NCBI GenBank assembly: GCA_009869945.1
Contig: WIXG01000121.1
Span: forward strand, 124,001-188,000
Direction: 5' to 3'
DNA from: Mesaphorura yosii
Taxonomy: Eukaryota > Arthropoda > Collembola > Poduromorpha > Tullbergiidae
DNA length: 64,000 nucleotides
Shown here: piece by piece, positions 26,101 to 38,567 of the stretch
Layout: each line of letters opens with the position of its first letter
Numbering within the stretch: position 1 is the first letter of the stretch
The notes under the pieces: generated by a model
Database searches by the model: none
What the model was told of the DNA's origin: nothing
What the model saw: only the letters and a program-made list of their open reading frames with translations
Program-made: the position numbers and the translations under genes

Positions 26101-29100
26101 CTTGACTATCTACAAATTAGATTCCAATTGCCCAAACAACTGCTGCCTGCTTGCTGTGCGGTTTTGTGACACACACAGACGCAACTGTTGAGTGTTGACA
26201 GAGTGTATCGATCTTTATCTGGAGCATTATGTATTTGTGTATGTAGTCTCGTTTTAAATGCTGACGAATTAATTATTGCACTTCGTGTCGCAACCCTGCA
26301 TGCAAATATGACCCATGATTCATCCCTCTTGCCACAACTAACGCATGAACACCGCATCTCGAACAAATATCATCCCTATGCCTCATATCCGGACTTTTGA
26401 TCTCATTAATCATGAACGCAGACTACGCGATGCGGATGGTGACGAAAGCCAAATTCAATTAATTTTACAGCCTGAACGCCTGAAGCGGAAATTACAAGCA
26501 GCCACCGCAGCGTCAGACAGACAGCTTGTCATTTCTGGACCACCGTCACAGAAGTCAACAAAGCACAAAAAACAAAGGTTCAATTAATCGACCAGCCGGA
26601 CCTTTGCGTTTGCAAGTGGGACTGACTGGAAATCGACCGGAATGAGCAGGTGAGTAGGAACAATCATATTTTCTATGAATGGACCACGCACACCAGGTAC
26701 CGTACCCTTCCATGCGACTGAAGCATCACAACAAACAAGTCAAGCAGATGTACCCAAACATTGTTACATGATAATGACAGCGTGCGCTATTTGCTATTGA
26801 AGGAACTAATGACTCGCTTCCGCTTCCTTTCATCATATCTCCAGATCCATTCATTAACCACTCGGAAACATGAAATTCGGGTGGTGCGGGGAACTTCACC
26901 GGTGAACCGGTTAGGTGCCGCATGCCAATCTACAGCCAGCACACACAATGCACACAGACAATACGAATAATAATGCTGGAGTACGACAACTGTAATCACA
27001 ATGATAACGATCTCCGCGCTGTCGGCGAGGGCAGGCATTTACCTTACTTGCATTGTTAGGCTTAACGCAGACTCAGAATAAGATTACCGAAAATTAATCA
27101 ACAACTTGCGAAATGTATTTTCAAAACCGCTAATTGATATTGAGCAAAATGCAAAAGGCATGATCCAAATTACATGGCTAAAGAGCTGTGCACTGCACTA
27201 CCACGCGCACATTGCATCTTAGCAGTACTCGCTTAATATGGCTTCTTTTATTGCTTTCGTGTCTTGGAATTTGCCTTGGCTTGTCAGCGTATGCTCCAAT
27301 TTCAGTGGTCATAAAACCTAGCAAGGTTCAAAGGATGTTAAACATGAATGTAAACGGTAGCAATTCGAGTCGTTCTTTGCGCAAAAATAACAAAACTTCG
27401 AGACTCGCCGTTCACAAGTTGTTTGGAAAAGAATTTATGACTCAGCACTCAACGTTTTAATTAGGAATCGAGTTTCTTGTTCTTGGTGTGCTCTTCGTGT
27501 ATGTTGCATTGCAAGCACGATTTCCTGGTTTCCTCTTTCTTGGCTTGCGCGTTGAGTTGCACCTGGCCTGGCTGTGCCATACAAAAACGGACGAACGAAG
27601 TAGTTGCAGTTACAAAAGATGAGTCATACCTCAAATTCGTACGAATCAAACACTAAAACAACAATGTTCAACCTGGCCACGCGAAGTCTAAGCCATTTAG
27701 CATTTAACAGTAACAATAGCGTGTATGGAATGAACTATGACACATCGCACAGAACTTCTCCCACGGGGACACGTCATCTGCGAGCGACTCGGAGCTTGCA
27801 ATCAACATTTTTGATGAGGCAAGCCTGATTTATTAACAAGTTCTATATTATTATACAACGTCGATTCACGAGATTGACAGAATGGCGAACATTTATTACT
27901 TTTTGTCTCAAAATCTTGTTCTTTTAATTACTACTGGTTCTGTTCCACTCCCTGCAAATGAATTTGAATTAATTCATGCCCATTTAAGTGCGTGCAAACA
28001 AAATCCGCCATGGTATGGCCTAAATCTTCGCGCACGCAAAAAATGGGCGTCTATTGCATAAGGGCTCCCATTTCTGCTTCTGCGAGACACGCAATTCACG
28101 CGAGAAACGTTGCAGAGATTCGACATCTATCACATCACAGGTGTGTTTATCAATTAATGTGTCGTTCTGGTCTACCTTGAAATTGATAACGATAACCGCG
28201 TCCAGTATCTTACTCTCCCTTCCTCTGCATTTGCATTGCGTACAGCGTGCATTTTGCTGATCTCTCATCAGCCTGAACGCTCTGGTTATTCATTGCGGAT
28301 TTGCTCGCTGCTCTTGTTTTCGGATGGAATCGCGGGCGGTGATGACAAATGAGTAAAAATGAAACAGTTCTTATCTCAATTCGCAAACACAAACTCATTT
28401 GCTATTGAACTGTGGTACTTTATCGCTGCTGATATGTGCATGACTACGGATCGACTAACATATTACGGAAAATTGTGGGCTACTCGAAACTGGAATGAAT
28501 GGGCAATTTCATTTTAGCGGGCCTTCCTGGCGAGCACGGCCCTTTCAACAAACAGTCACAAATACACCGGATTTTTACGAGTTATTCTGGCAATTTGTTC
28601 TGGTTCTCGAAAAACGTCACCTGTCGCTGTAGCACAAGCGTAGTAAATAGAGCACGCATGCTGTTGCATTGTACGGTGCGGCAATTAGATCCCGTACCCC
28701 CGTACTCATATGCGAATACGCTTCGCACTTTGTAACTGTTGCGCGTAATTTATGTGCATTAATTTTCCATGGCTAATTGTTGTTCCATTAAAATGATACG
28801 CGAGATGCGCCTTTAGCAGCGCGGTGCATTGCACTGTAGGGCGACTAGCGAATTGCATCGCATGATGTCTGTCATAAAATTCAGGTTCAATTCGTTCAAT
28901 CCAAACGCACGGTACACGCGAAACGCATAAAAATGAAGCACGCAACTAATTGCGAATGGATGAATGTATTTGGGCACTTGTCCTTACTTATCTACAATTT
29001 GATCTAGTAAACTTAATTTGTGTTTCGTACCTCAGCGATTAAGCGTCCAAAAACAGTGATTCCAACCGTCGGTGAGAAAAGTAGCTTCACACCTGCAGGA

Positions 29101-29608
29101 AATACAAAAGACGAGAAATGGAATGGGTGTCAGAAAGTGTAGCATTGCATTTTCAATGGCAAAACCGTGGCGAATTTGCGAGACCGAGGCGAGATTCTTT
29201 ACCTGGACGAATCGTGAGTTCCCCAGACTCTTCAATGATCACGTCCTGCTTTATGAAATAAGGCGAGTCTGTGCGGTCCAAAACGACAGGAATCTTAATG
29301 GACCCACCAATATCTCCGTTTGCGCATCCGATGCAATAACTAAACAACACTAAAACTGAGACTACACTAAAAATGCACATGAAACTATTTCTGCTGCCAC
29401 TGAGCATCGTTGTGGAAATGGTCGTGTTCACCGAATTTTTAATTCGTGTTCGTGTTCGCGAATATCTGTGCTTCTTTTCTGGAAACAATACTCTGTATGT
29501 GCCCGAGTCGTCCCTGGCCGTATGAGTGTCCAGTTCTTCTTCTTCCATGATGGCAGCGGGCAACGGCAACGGCCCGGATGCGACTTGCACTGTCTTGAGC
29601 ACTTTCAC
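11187..29608 (-). CDS. bark: bark beetle / Anakonda, tricellular junction transmembrane protein
   Basis: Giant single-pass protein that in Drosophila builds tricellular septate junctions. Minus-strand exons: 29608-29203, 29092-29031, 22574-22255, 22180-21990, 21914-21573, 21162-20924, 20843-20594, 20511-19299, 19224-18987, 18910-18747, 18673-18447, 18268-17257, 17180-16557, 16484-16150, 16070-16021, 15945-15639, 15569-15419, 15327-15067, 14999-14742, 14670-14205, 14138-13908, 13833-13709, 13634-13509, 13312-12837, 12763-12504 and 12416-11187; 3187 aa with phases matching throughout. Order (rough residues): hydrophobic signal 50-75; SRCR 235-350; CUB 505-605; right-handed beta-helix repeats with the NWLG/NWWG hallmark; SRCR 1088-1200; SRCR 1895-2040; more helix repeats; C-type lectin domain 2580-2690; TM about 2705-2727; proline-rich cytoplasmic tail ending ETEM. 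Exon 2 and the 6.5 kb second intron are set by the SPTVGITVFGRLIAEGTED join. The true start Met and a possible 15-base microexon at 13385-13399 are unsettled. Confidence 0.93.
22575..29030 (-). other. bark intron 2 (about 6.5 kb)
   Basis: By far the longest intron in the window, in a gene whose other introns are mostly 50-150 bases. It separates the signal-peptide exons from the extracellular domains. It contains no supported gene, only scattered short open frames, a coiled-coil open frame at 24203-24427 and several copies of a TGCATTGCA-type word. Position and size suggest it carries enhancers or an alternative promoter; that is inference. Confidence 0.7.
24203..24427 (+). other. orphan charged coiled-coil open frame in a bark intron
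   Basis: About 74 codons open without an ATG at the front, preceded by an acceptor-like AG near 24200. The translation is strongly helical and charged (EKELAIEENRLKLDQTEKEL, then repeats of Glu, Arg, Lys and Leu). Such Glu/Arg/Leu strings occur in ordinary coiled-coil exons and also in gag-like genes of LTR elements, so it may be a fossil fragment of one. There are no flanking repeats or other element parts to support a family or age. It is equally possible that it is chance sequence. Confidence 0.25.
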
Positions 29609-32566
29609 CGCGACGGATTCTAATTTTTAAATCTCAGGACGGTTAATCTCAGTCTGGATTGTCAACGGTCAGTCTTGCACTGTTCCATTAAGGCATATCG
29701 GCAATTTGGACCATAAAACAACACGGCACTCACATTTTCACTCGCATGAAGTCCATCGTTCACTCGGTTCCATGCTTCCACAACTTCTAGAAGCACGAAA
29801 CGTACGCGCAAGATGTAAACAAGAACTTCTAAAGTTCACGAGCTGCGGAGCAGAGAGCACGTCGTCGTCGAGTCAAAGTCAAGGCAGCACTTCCTTCCAC
29901 TTGCAATTGCAATTGAGAAGTAAAAATAGACGTAAACACAGCAGTGAGTAATGCGCTCGCAGTTTGCAGTTAGCGTTCAACGACTCGACTCACAACAAAC
30001 AGCAAACAGCGAAAAATGCAAAAAAGGGAATTCCTATTTTAACCACAGCCGTGCAGGCAAAAACTCCGGAGACTCAGGTAGTCGTCGTAGCCGCCGTTGA
30101 TCGTGCGTGCATCTTACAAGAATCTAGTAACGGTTGCTATCTTCGAAAAGCAATAAACAATCCTGCTCGTCGTTCGCAGTCACTTCACCTGCACTGTAAC
30201 GCTGCTAATGTTAATATCGCATGCAAAATGAAGTGTAGTGCTTTCTGTATCTTTGCACTGCAAAAAACAAATACTGACTGGCCCGTTGATGAGCTTCGAA
30301 ATGATGTACGCACAGACTCGAGTATTAATACATACGAGTTTTATTGCGATGTGTTAACGTTCCTTCATTCTCTCGTTCAGCTTAGTTGCAGGATTTCGTA
30401 ATGCATAGTCCATTTTCCATTACTTTACTGCTGCTGGCTGCTTTGTGTAAAGGCGTTGCCATTGTCAATTGCATTGCATCAGGAGTCAGAGATTATTTAA
30501 CGCACAGGTGACGTACGCGTACGCGATCGCAGAATGTACGTACAACAATGCAACGCTGGGCCCTTATCTTGGTTCGCTTATATTTCACAATTCCACTAGC
30601 ATCGCTACCTGTGCTGTGGCTCGCTGGCCAGGACTATAGAATTGCATTGTACGTGCCCAACTGAAAAATTGAGTACCAAGAAGACCTTTCTTCTGCACAC
30701 AAATCACAATTGTAGTAGTGAGTCTCATCAATACATGCTACGAAAAACGAAGCTCACCTGGAATGAAAAGTACAAGTTGATGCTAACATGCCGTACAAGC
30801 ACAAGTGCTTTGCCTGGGTGTTTGAGCTTGGATTGGACTTTATTACGGTTGCACGCATCCCGATCTCAATTTCGCTTGCGGGCTGAGGTGAAACTTTTCG
30901 TACGAAAAAGTTGGTACGTACACAAAAAACCATGGGTGCATGGTTCACATTTACAAGGGACGATGCGAATACGACATGCGATGGACGATACCCACACACG
31001 TAATGCAATAATAGCAATGCCAGGTGAGACCGGGCTCCCACTCACGGTGAGAATAATTCTATGGTCTACGTTACATGTTGAATTACATGAACCTGGACAT
31101 GATACTCTTATTTGTCCGGGCGATTATTGCGTATTGCGTGCAACGTGTCCCAAGTCAAAACTTCTGAGCTGAGTATGATAATTGCTGATTGCTGCGCCTC
31201 ACATGGCATGGGAAGTTGGGGACTGAGTTATCGATTGTTGGACAGTTCGAGCTAGATGACTGATGACGATCCGACAATGAATGACGCTTGGCTAGAAAGA
31301 AGATATGTGGAGAAAGCAAGTCGATGGCAGTAAAGACAGGGAAAATGAGTCGTCAAAACCACGTACAATCATCATGTTTTATTTCTACGGCCCATAATAA
31401 TATTCACGGACTTTTCAAGTGTTGCAATCCAACAGAGTCACTTACTTAAAACTGGATTTGTTCGCGACCTCTAACAACTGATTAATATGCCTTGTAATAC
31501 AAAAACACAATTCAGAACTGAACAAGCAGGGTTTCACTTGGCTAAACTTATTTACACTTCGTCTGTCTACGAATACAAGAATTTAGCTCCGGCCTACCGT
31601 TTCGTTCTGTAGTACATGCATGACTTTTAAACAAACTTACATTTGCAACAAGATAACACCTAAGATTAAAAATAGTCAAGGGATTGAATATCAACTATGT
31701 CTAATTAGGTCACACTCATTAGAGAATCAAATGTCTCGATAAAATTAGCATACGCTTAAACAATAGTGCTTCGCCTGAGAAATACATTGTACATTGTTAT
31801 TTTGGTTCAGGTTCAAATAAAATAGAATTTAAAACCAAGCTTAATTGCATAAGATTTAATGGACAACTAAAATTACACTCGTCTCCGAGTGGGAAGTTGA
31901 AATTGGCAGGGACATCACTAATCTTCGACTCGTCTAGAAAAGTACAAATGACATGCCAGCCAGACTTTATAATTTCAGAGGATCTTCAATTCAAAGGAGA
32001 CGGCCATGCACTTATCAATTTGGCAAATCAAAGAGTGGTGAAGGACAGTATCCAGTCGCAATTATTTCTTGTGCACACTTCCAAACCTCTCTTACAGCAA
32101 AAGTGTGAAACTAGAAGAAAACTACTGCTCACAACGCGTGAAGATTAGTATCGATGGTCGCTCATACTAGTGCATGCGTCAGACAAACTCAACCGTCATT
32201 GTCAGATGTTACTACCAAAGCGTGCTTTGATGCAGAGCAAGTCACTAGTCGCTAATTCTTAGTTCAAGAGGATCCATTCGCAATCGGTAATCGCAACACA
32301 ACACGGAAAGAGGTATACAGTTATTAAGCGGAAATAAAAAAGAAAATATGTTTGGGTAGGTTGCAAACTGTAAATATAATCACTGTTTCACATTACGCTC
32401 ATAATTCGTATCTACGTTTCGTCTAAATAAGTTTTGGTTATTCTCGACATGTGACGGTCTTATATTTCTTATCGGTTATTGGTTTAAATGTGCTCTTATT
32501 CTGCAACGATGTTTTGATAATCGGGGAGCATTATGTCTCGTTCTGAAAGAAGAACGATCACCAGAA
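29609..32566. other. region between the bark 5' end and the PP2C 3' end
   Basis: Upstream of bark on its strand, so its promoter and 5' UTR are expected near 29600-30000. The left part is rich in short repeats of TGCATT-like words. The right part (about 31400-32566) should hold the PP2C 3' UTR. An open frame at 30642-31172 on the + strand lacks an early ATG and any recognisable domain, and I do not call it a gene. Confidence 0.5.
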
Positions 32567-35100
32567 CTACGTAAGAAAATTTAATGCTTTCACGTATTCA
32601 AACAGGCGATAATTTAGACTCACTGTATCTCCAGAGTTCGGGCAGAGGGTTTTGTATACTGATTCCACGAAAGTTCTCCTGAAAAATAAAAATTGATTTT
32701 GAAGCTACAGCTACAGTGAAGGCAAGTGAGGTGTATTGGCGTGGCTTATAACTTACTTGGCAGCAAGTCCTCCTCCAGGCGGCAAATCAGGAATCGTTTC
32801 ATCACTAAGAGTTTGTAGGACATGTGGAAGTTCAATGCTACCTCCGGCTTCACTAACTATTTCTGTCACCCTATTTCTTAAGAAAGTCTCGAGAGAAGCT
32901 TCCTTCTGTTTAGCATCATCACTTGGCGGTGGACATGCAGGAAATGTAACAAGTACTATTGACATATTGTCCCGACTTCCCTGTAATCAGCAAACAGTGT
33001 TTTCATGTGTTGAAAAACCACAATCGGTGTGATAAGACCAAGGACCTTGTGTTTATGCTCACCTTGTATAAGCAAGTGTCAATCACTTGATTGCAAATAG
33101 ATTCAAGGTCATCTGAAATCTGAAGTCTGGATCTTACAAATTCAACTAAATCTTCATTTGTCATTACATCCCAAACACCATCACATGCAAGAATTAAAAA
33201 TTCGTCCTGCTTTTCGTTACGTGGCTCCACCGAAATTTCTGGTTCTGGAGAAACCAATTGCTCACAAGGACCTTTTCCTTCGACATTTTTGTATTCGTAG
33301 TCACCCAAAGCTCTTGATACAGCCAAAGATCCGTTTACCCTAAAAAAAAAGAGTGGCATGAACCGATGAACCGTCAGCCCGAAGAATATAGATCAGATAC
33401 ACTTCACTAACCTCTGTATCATTACGCTTCCGCCAGCATTCTGAATACGCTCCTTTTCTGCTGGATTAATTGGTTTGTGATCCTGAGTTGAGAAAGCGAC
33501 GACACCGTCTCTGCAAAGGACGCCCCTGAAAAAAAGATGACTTGACAATATGAAGGGAAATACTCCATCATTATCATTTTGCTTCGAGTTCGAGCCATTT
33601 ACCTCGAGTCACCGCAGTTGGCAATGTACATATGAGATGGAGAGATCAAAATACAAACTGCTGTCGAACCACTCTTATCTTCGCCACTTGCCATTTCAGG
33701 TATTGCTCTCATTTTGTCATCCAGGAGTAGAAACCCTAATTTAGCAAATCAGTCATGAATGGTAGAATGTTCTTGTTACAGTACTACATGTGTGTTCTAA
33801 GTGTTCAATTACCGTCTCGAATTCCTTTCTTAATTTCGTCGATCGGAACGTCCTCCTCACTGGCGTAACGCCCAAACTGTTCTGTGTTGATGATAGTGTC
33901 CAGAAGATTATCTGCAAGAAATGCGAGAAGGCTTTAATGACAAATCTTTGGCATATAATTCCATGAAACATTAAAGTCAGAACTCGATTTTCCACTTTTA
34001 TGGTCAAACTGCCGTGAAATGTCGTGACTTTCAATGCTAAATGGGTAAAAAAAAATATTTAAAAAATTGGAAATTATGCATATATATGGTCATACAGCGT
34101 CGGCGAGCGCTGATTGGTTGCAACACGCAATTGTTTGTTCACATTAAAATTGTTCATTATTGCAAAATTATTTGTTTAGCGCGTCTAATATTGGTGCGAA
34201 AGGTTTCTAAAATGGATTTTTGAGTGAATTTGTGATAGCAAAGTGGATATTTGTGGGTTTTGAAGAATTTTGCGTTTTTTGAGTCGCAGCACAGCTTCTG
34301 CTGTGCAAAAGAGTAGCCCAACGTGAAATGGCTAGGATAAAGGAAGCGCGTATTTTCAGGTTTACTATCGAGTGCCAGTAGTGATGATGAACCCCAACCG
34401 AACTTGCCATGAATCTTTTGAACATGAGCAGAAAGGCAGGGATATAGCTAAAGTAACAGTATTGCAAAGACTTCTTAATAGTAAGAACCCGAGATTCGTG
34501 GAGGATAAATACAAACGATCAACAGATTCTTATAATTACAAGGGATTAGGCAGAGGAGGTTTAAACTTACATGGCGGATGAACTGAGTTAAACTTGAAGT
34601 TGAGCTCTACGCTACTTACAACTTTAAATTAACTTTAGTAAGTAATCATCACCGTTCCTACTTCTGTTGGTTTTGATTATTGCTATAACTCTTATCACTG
34701 TTCAAAGATGCCATTTTAATGAATTATTCATTAGTGATTCTACATCAGGCTACATCAAAAATGCTAATAAAGCATTCATTACCCGCACAATGTGAGGAGA
34801 CTCGCTCCCCCGCGTGCCCGTCAAAGACTGCAAAGAATGCCCAATCCTTCAGCTGACCCGGAAGTCCCATTACAGCACCTGAAAGTTTGTAATTATAAGT
34901 TGTTGGTTTGCTGCACCCTGATTGGCTGCCACGCCAATTGTTTGTTTGTTGTTTGTAAGACTTTAAAAAAAAGACTTACAATGCGCGTCTTCCATCTCGA
35001 TCCGCCAGCCCTGCATGCTCGCCAGCCCAAAACGGAGTCCATTCCAATCTCCATGCTCGTTATATTTATCTGTCTTTGGCTTATCTAGTAGTGCTCCCAT
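32567..35100 (-). CDS. PPM1A/B-like: protein phosphatase 2C, PPM1A/PPM1B type
   Basis: Metal-dependent serine/threonine phosphatase of the cytosol and nucleus, which dephosphorylates stress-kinase, SMAD and CDK substrates in other animals. Minus-strand exons: 35100-34980, 34878-34783, 33911-33813, 33735-33603, 33525-33412, 33339-33063, 32980-32757 and 32678-32567; 391 aa, matching PPM1A/B (382-390). The start [10 protein letters not shown] keeps the conserved myristoylatable Gly2. Metal-binding and catalytic motifs are all present: [48 protein letters not shown] and [10 protein letters not shown]. The C-terminal three-helix region reads [19 protein letters not shown] following ACA at 32622 resembles a donor, so an alternative C-terminus is possible. 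The ATG exon is preceded by an AG acceptor near 35105, implying a 5' UTR intron. Active enzyme expected. Confidence 0.93.
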
Positions 35101-38100
35101 TTCATATTTCTGAAATAAAAATAGTGAAAACGAAATGTATGAGAACTGCTGTAATTTTGGATAAAAAATAAAATTCAGACATAATTGCATCAGCGCCTCG
35201 CGCGCTCCACGAAACACGATCGGCTATTCCTGTCTCTTACGTAGTACTTACAAGTACAAGTCGTGTCCCGCCGACTGGACTTAACACAGAACCTTGAGAT
35301 TTGAGATGATGCGAAAGATGAGTCATAGTGTTTACAGTAAAAGAGAAAGAGTGCAAACGACAGAAGGCTCTTTAATGTGAAATGGGAGTGGGTGTAATTA
35401 CACACGTGTAATGGCAAAAACCACAGCCACAACAGCCACATCGCTTCGCTTACGATTTCAACAGAATTAAACCGAAACTAATGCACAGTGAGACAGTACA
35501 GTTAAATCCCTTTGTTCTACCAATGTTACCTTCAGCAGGTATAAACAAAATTTTCGCTTCAAAAGACTGCAATCAGTTTTCATCCGTTTGCAATGAAGTT
35601 GTGCAGCTTCTGCGATTGGACAGGGACTGCCACTTCGAACGATCTTCTGTTTCTGTTTACGAGAATGCTCCGATTTGTCCGCTCGAAGAATATTAAACAA
35701 TTGCTCTGTTATTACGTTCATTTTTGAAATATGTGCTTATTGCATTACGAGAAATTGTTTCGATTTCGACTGAAATGTTAGATGAAAGAGAATGCAAGTA
35801 CGTCGACTTCTGCAGACCCCAAAATAGAATTGACGCAAAATGAAGTGTAGACACGTAGACAGAGGCCTCTTGATTCTGATAAAGTCCACGGATGAAATTA
35901 CAAAATGTATTGTTGAAATTCAAACCACTCGAACGATGGCTATGGCCTTTGACTTAAAAGTGAACTTATCAAATAATAAAACAGAACATATAGCAAAACG
36001 GAGCGACAACACAACAAAGTCGCGTAATTCCAGCTATAACTTGTTATCTTATCAGTTGTTCATTATTTGATTTCATAATCTTGGAGAAGCTTTGAGAGGC
36101 GCTAGCAAAGAGAAGTGCACGACGCAGTTAGATCTAAAGTGGATTTCTTCAGCAAACTTCAATTAATTACTGCAGACTTAACTAGTCTACACGGTACCAC
36201 TCTTGATTGACGAACCCACCTCACAATTAATTACTCATCTCATCAAGAATGCTCAAAATGCAATGCATTGTTCATGAGAAAATGAACTCTCTTGAACCTG
36301 CTTTCGATTGCTGCGTACATGGTCAACGAAATTAATTAATCCCAATTCTGTTATTGCCTAGCCTAACACGTTTAATCAGTTTAATGACACAAATATATAC
36401 CTCACTTTAACTTGATGTTATCCTGTCAATTGACACCATCAAATAATATTGCCGAATTACCATATTACCGTTGCACTTACGATGTTGCGCTAAGCGCGAG
36501 ACCACAAAATTTACGAACCCATTATCGTTGAGCTTTGAATTTAAGAACGCCCCAACTCTAATCTTAAAAACCTGACTCCAAATGCCATGCCAGTGATGAG
36601 TTTTCCATCAATTGCCTGCAAATCAATTCTCATCAGCAGGAAACGGTTTATCGTTTCAGTTACGAGCTCGTCTTTTTACTCCCACTTTACGACTACAACG
36701 CAACGCTCCAACATTTCTTGCATCGTATCAAACCCTATCGTTGCGAATTCCATCATGGCGGATTAGAAGGATGCTGATTCAATCTACAAATCTTGCTACG
36801 GTGTCAACTGCCCACTACTGAGAATTGCTTCAGCATTCAGCTGCAGCTCTAAGCCTGACTGCCGAATGTCGGGCGTCGAGCGGGTGAAGATAACAGTTGG
36901 AGGAACACGATCGGATACTATTTTCTGGCCTCCAGAACCAGATCAGGCACAGCCAAAGGTCCGTTTCTACGTGGGCACCAGCTAGGTCTTGTCAGGCACG
37001 ACTCTCTTCTGTCTGTTCCTGTGTTCCTAATTCTACAAGTCCATTAATTGTTGATGGTCTATATAATTACAGTATGCCCTGACCGACCCCTAAAACTGGA
37101 AACCTTGCCCCAACTAACGTTTCCATACTCTTCAAGCATGTAAAAATTACGTACAACGTAGCACAAATTAGAATACCCGGTATGGTGGAGATCTGGTGGA
37201 CTGGTCTACCCTACAGTTCTAAACAATAGTCTTTCCTTGCATTGCAACAGTACACGTATCAAATTCTACTACATTTGATTTTATAGTTCAACTTACGTCT
37301 TACGGTGACCGATGCTTCCACTTTAAGTATTTCTCTTAAGCTTGAATAATAATATCCATATGACAAGTACCAATTGCTCAGTTCACTCCACACGTTCTTG
37401 CGTAATCAATGCTTGATTTCTTATCCAGGGAATTCGCTGCTAAAGATGGCTGAGAACTTGATCCACCGATCGTGCTTGTGTTCTCTTCGTCTATTTTAGT
37501 TGACTGCTACTCTGATTAGAACGGTAATAAGAAATATATGCGTATAAATTAATTTCAGCACAGTGCGTAATAAAAGCTACTGAAAATACTATTTTACAAT
37601 TACGTATCAAGTACTTGATTGATTTACGAAGCTTTTCGATTATTCGGGCAGGAAAATGATTGAATCAAATATTATTCAAAAAGCAGCTAAATAAAACTTT
37701 TGGAAAATAAATGGTAGTTGTAGTTCAAGTCCAAGTTGTGTCGTATCTTTGCTGTTTGCTGTCTAAACGGTGATGATAAGTTGAAAATCCATTTTCGAAG
37801 CACGGAGAAGAGCCCAGCGAAGAAGACGACCGACCAAGACAAGCTATGGAAAAGGCAAGTGTAAAGTCAAGTCAACGTGAATATGTGAATGAAGTGTGTG
37901 GTCCATTCTGGTCGGGTTTTCATCGCACTCGCATTTGCTTGCTCAGTTGGCTGGCTGACTGCTGCTTTCTTGCAGGAAATTATCATATAAAACAGAATGA
38001 CGTCATTTGCACCAATCAAAAGGTATTACATAATCGCCCGCTAGTCTTCAAAGTTAACTTTAGTAAATAGAGCAATAAAATTTTGCACAACACAAAAAGA

Positions 38101-38567
38101 ACCAGACCACCCACGAATTTCTTAAAGATCTTCTGGTCCTGTACGTGTACTCCATTAACAAAATCAAATACTCATCTAAGGTAAGGTCAACTTTCCTACT
38201 TTTTGTCAGCGGAAGCAAAGCAGATTTTGCTGAACCAGTTGAGAAGTGTTGAATAATTTGAAGTAAACTTATAAAACACGGAAGTAAATCTTGATTCATG
38301 CCTCGTTTCAGAATAAATACCATTCTTCGCGGATTCACGGACTGACCTCAACTGCCAATGATCCCGAAAAACAAAATAAAGATGCTTTGAAGTAGGTTCA
38401 TTTGTGCGACGTACTTAATAATTCTGGTCAAGCATTTCCTTTATGGCAATAGAATGAGGATATCTTGTACAGGAACTAGAGTGACTCAGCCAAGAAGCAA
38501 GACTGACAACGTGCGAGGGATGAAATGGTTAAACTTCACCCGAGGATAACGAGCCTTCCTTCGAGTC
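35101..38567. other. divergent intergenic region, PP2C to ATG14
   Basis: About 3.5 kb between two divergent gene starts, so it should contain both promoters and at least one noncoding 5' exon of the phosphatase gene (right of the acceptor near 35105). The open frames present are short, lack homology and do not join through splice sites into anything recognisable. Confidence 0.5.

Noticed and set aside
27188-27460. Open frame with a strongly hydrophobic, signal-like stretch (STRLIWLLLLLSCLGICLGL)
   Set aside because: There is no ATG in frame ahead of the hydrophobic part, a stop lies just upstream, and no splice site supplies a start. It sits inside the bark intron without homology.
30642-31172. 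176-codon open frame on the + strand
   Set aside because: It starts without ATG, has a composition like noncoding DNA, shows no domain and no conserved splice pattern. Length alone is not enough.
34041-34990. Weakly similar segments (tgattggttgc / tgattggctgc, caattgtttgtt) at 34110 and 34920 in phosphatase introns
   Set aside because: The similarity covers only about 30 bases of AT-rich sequence, too little to call a duplication or element.
38060-38338. Minus-strand frame of 92 codons upstream of ATG14
   Set aside because: No similarity, no splice partner, and typical of open frames expected by chance in AT-rich DNA.
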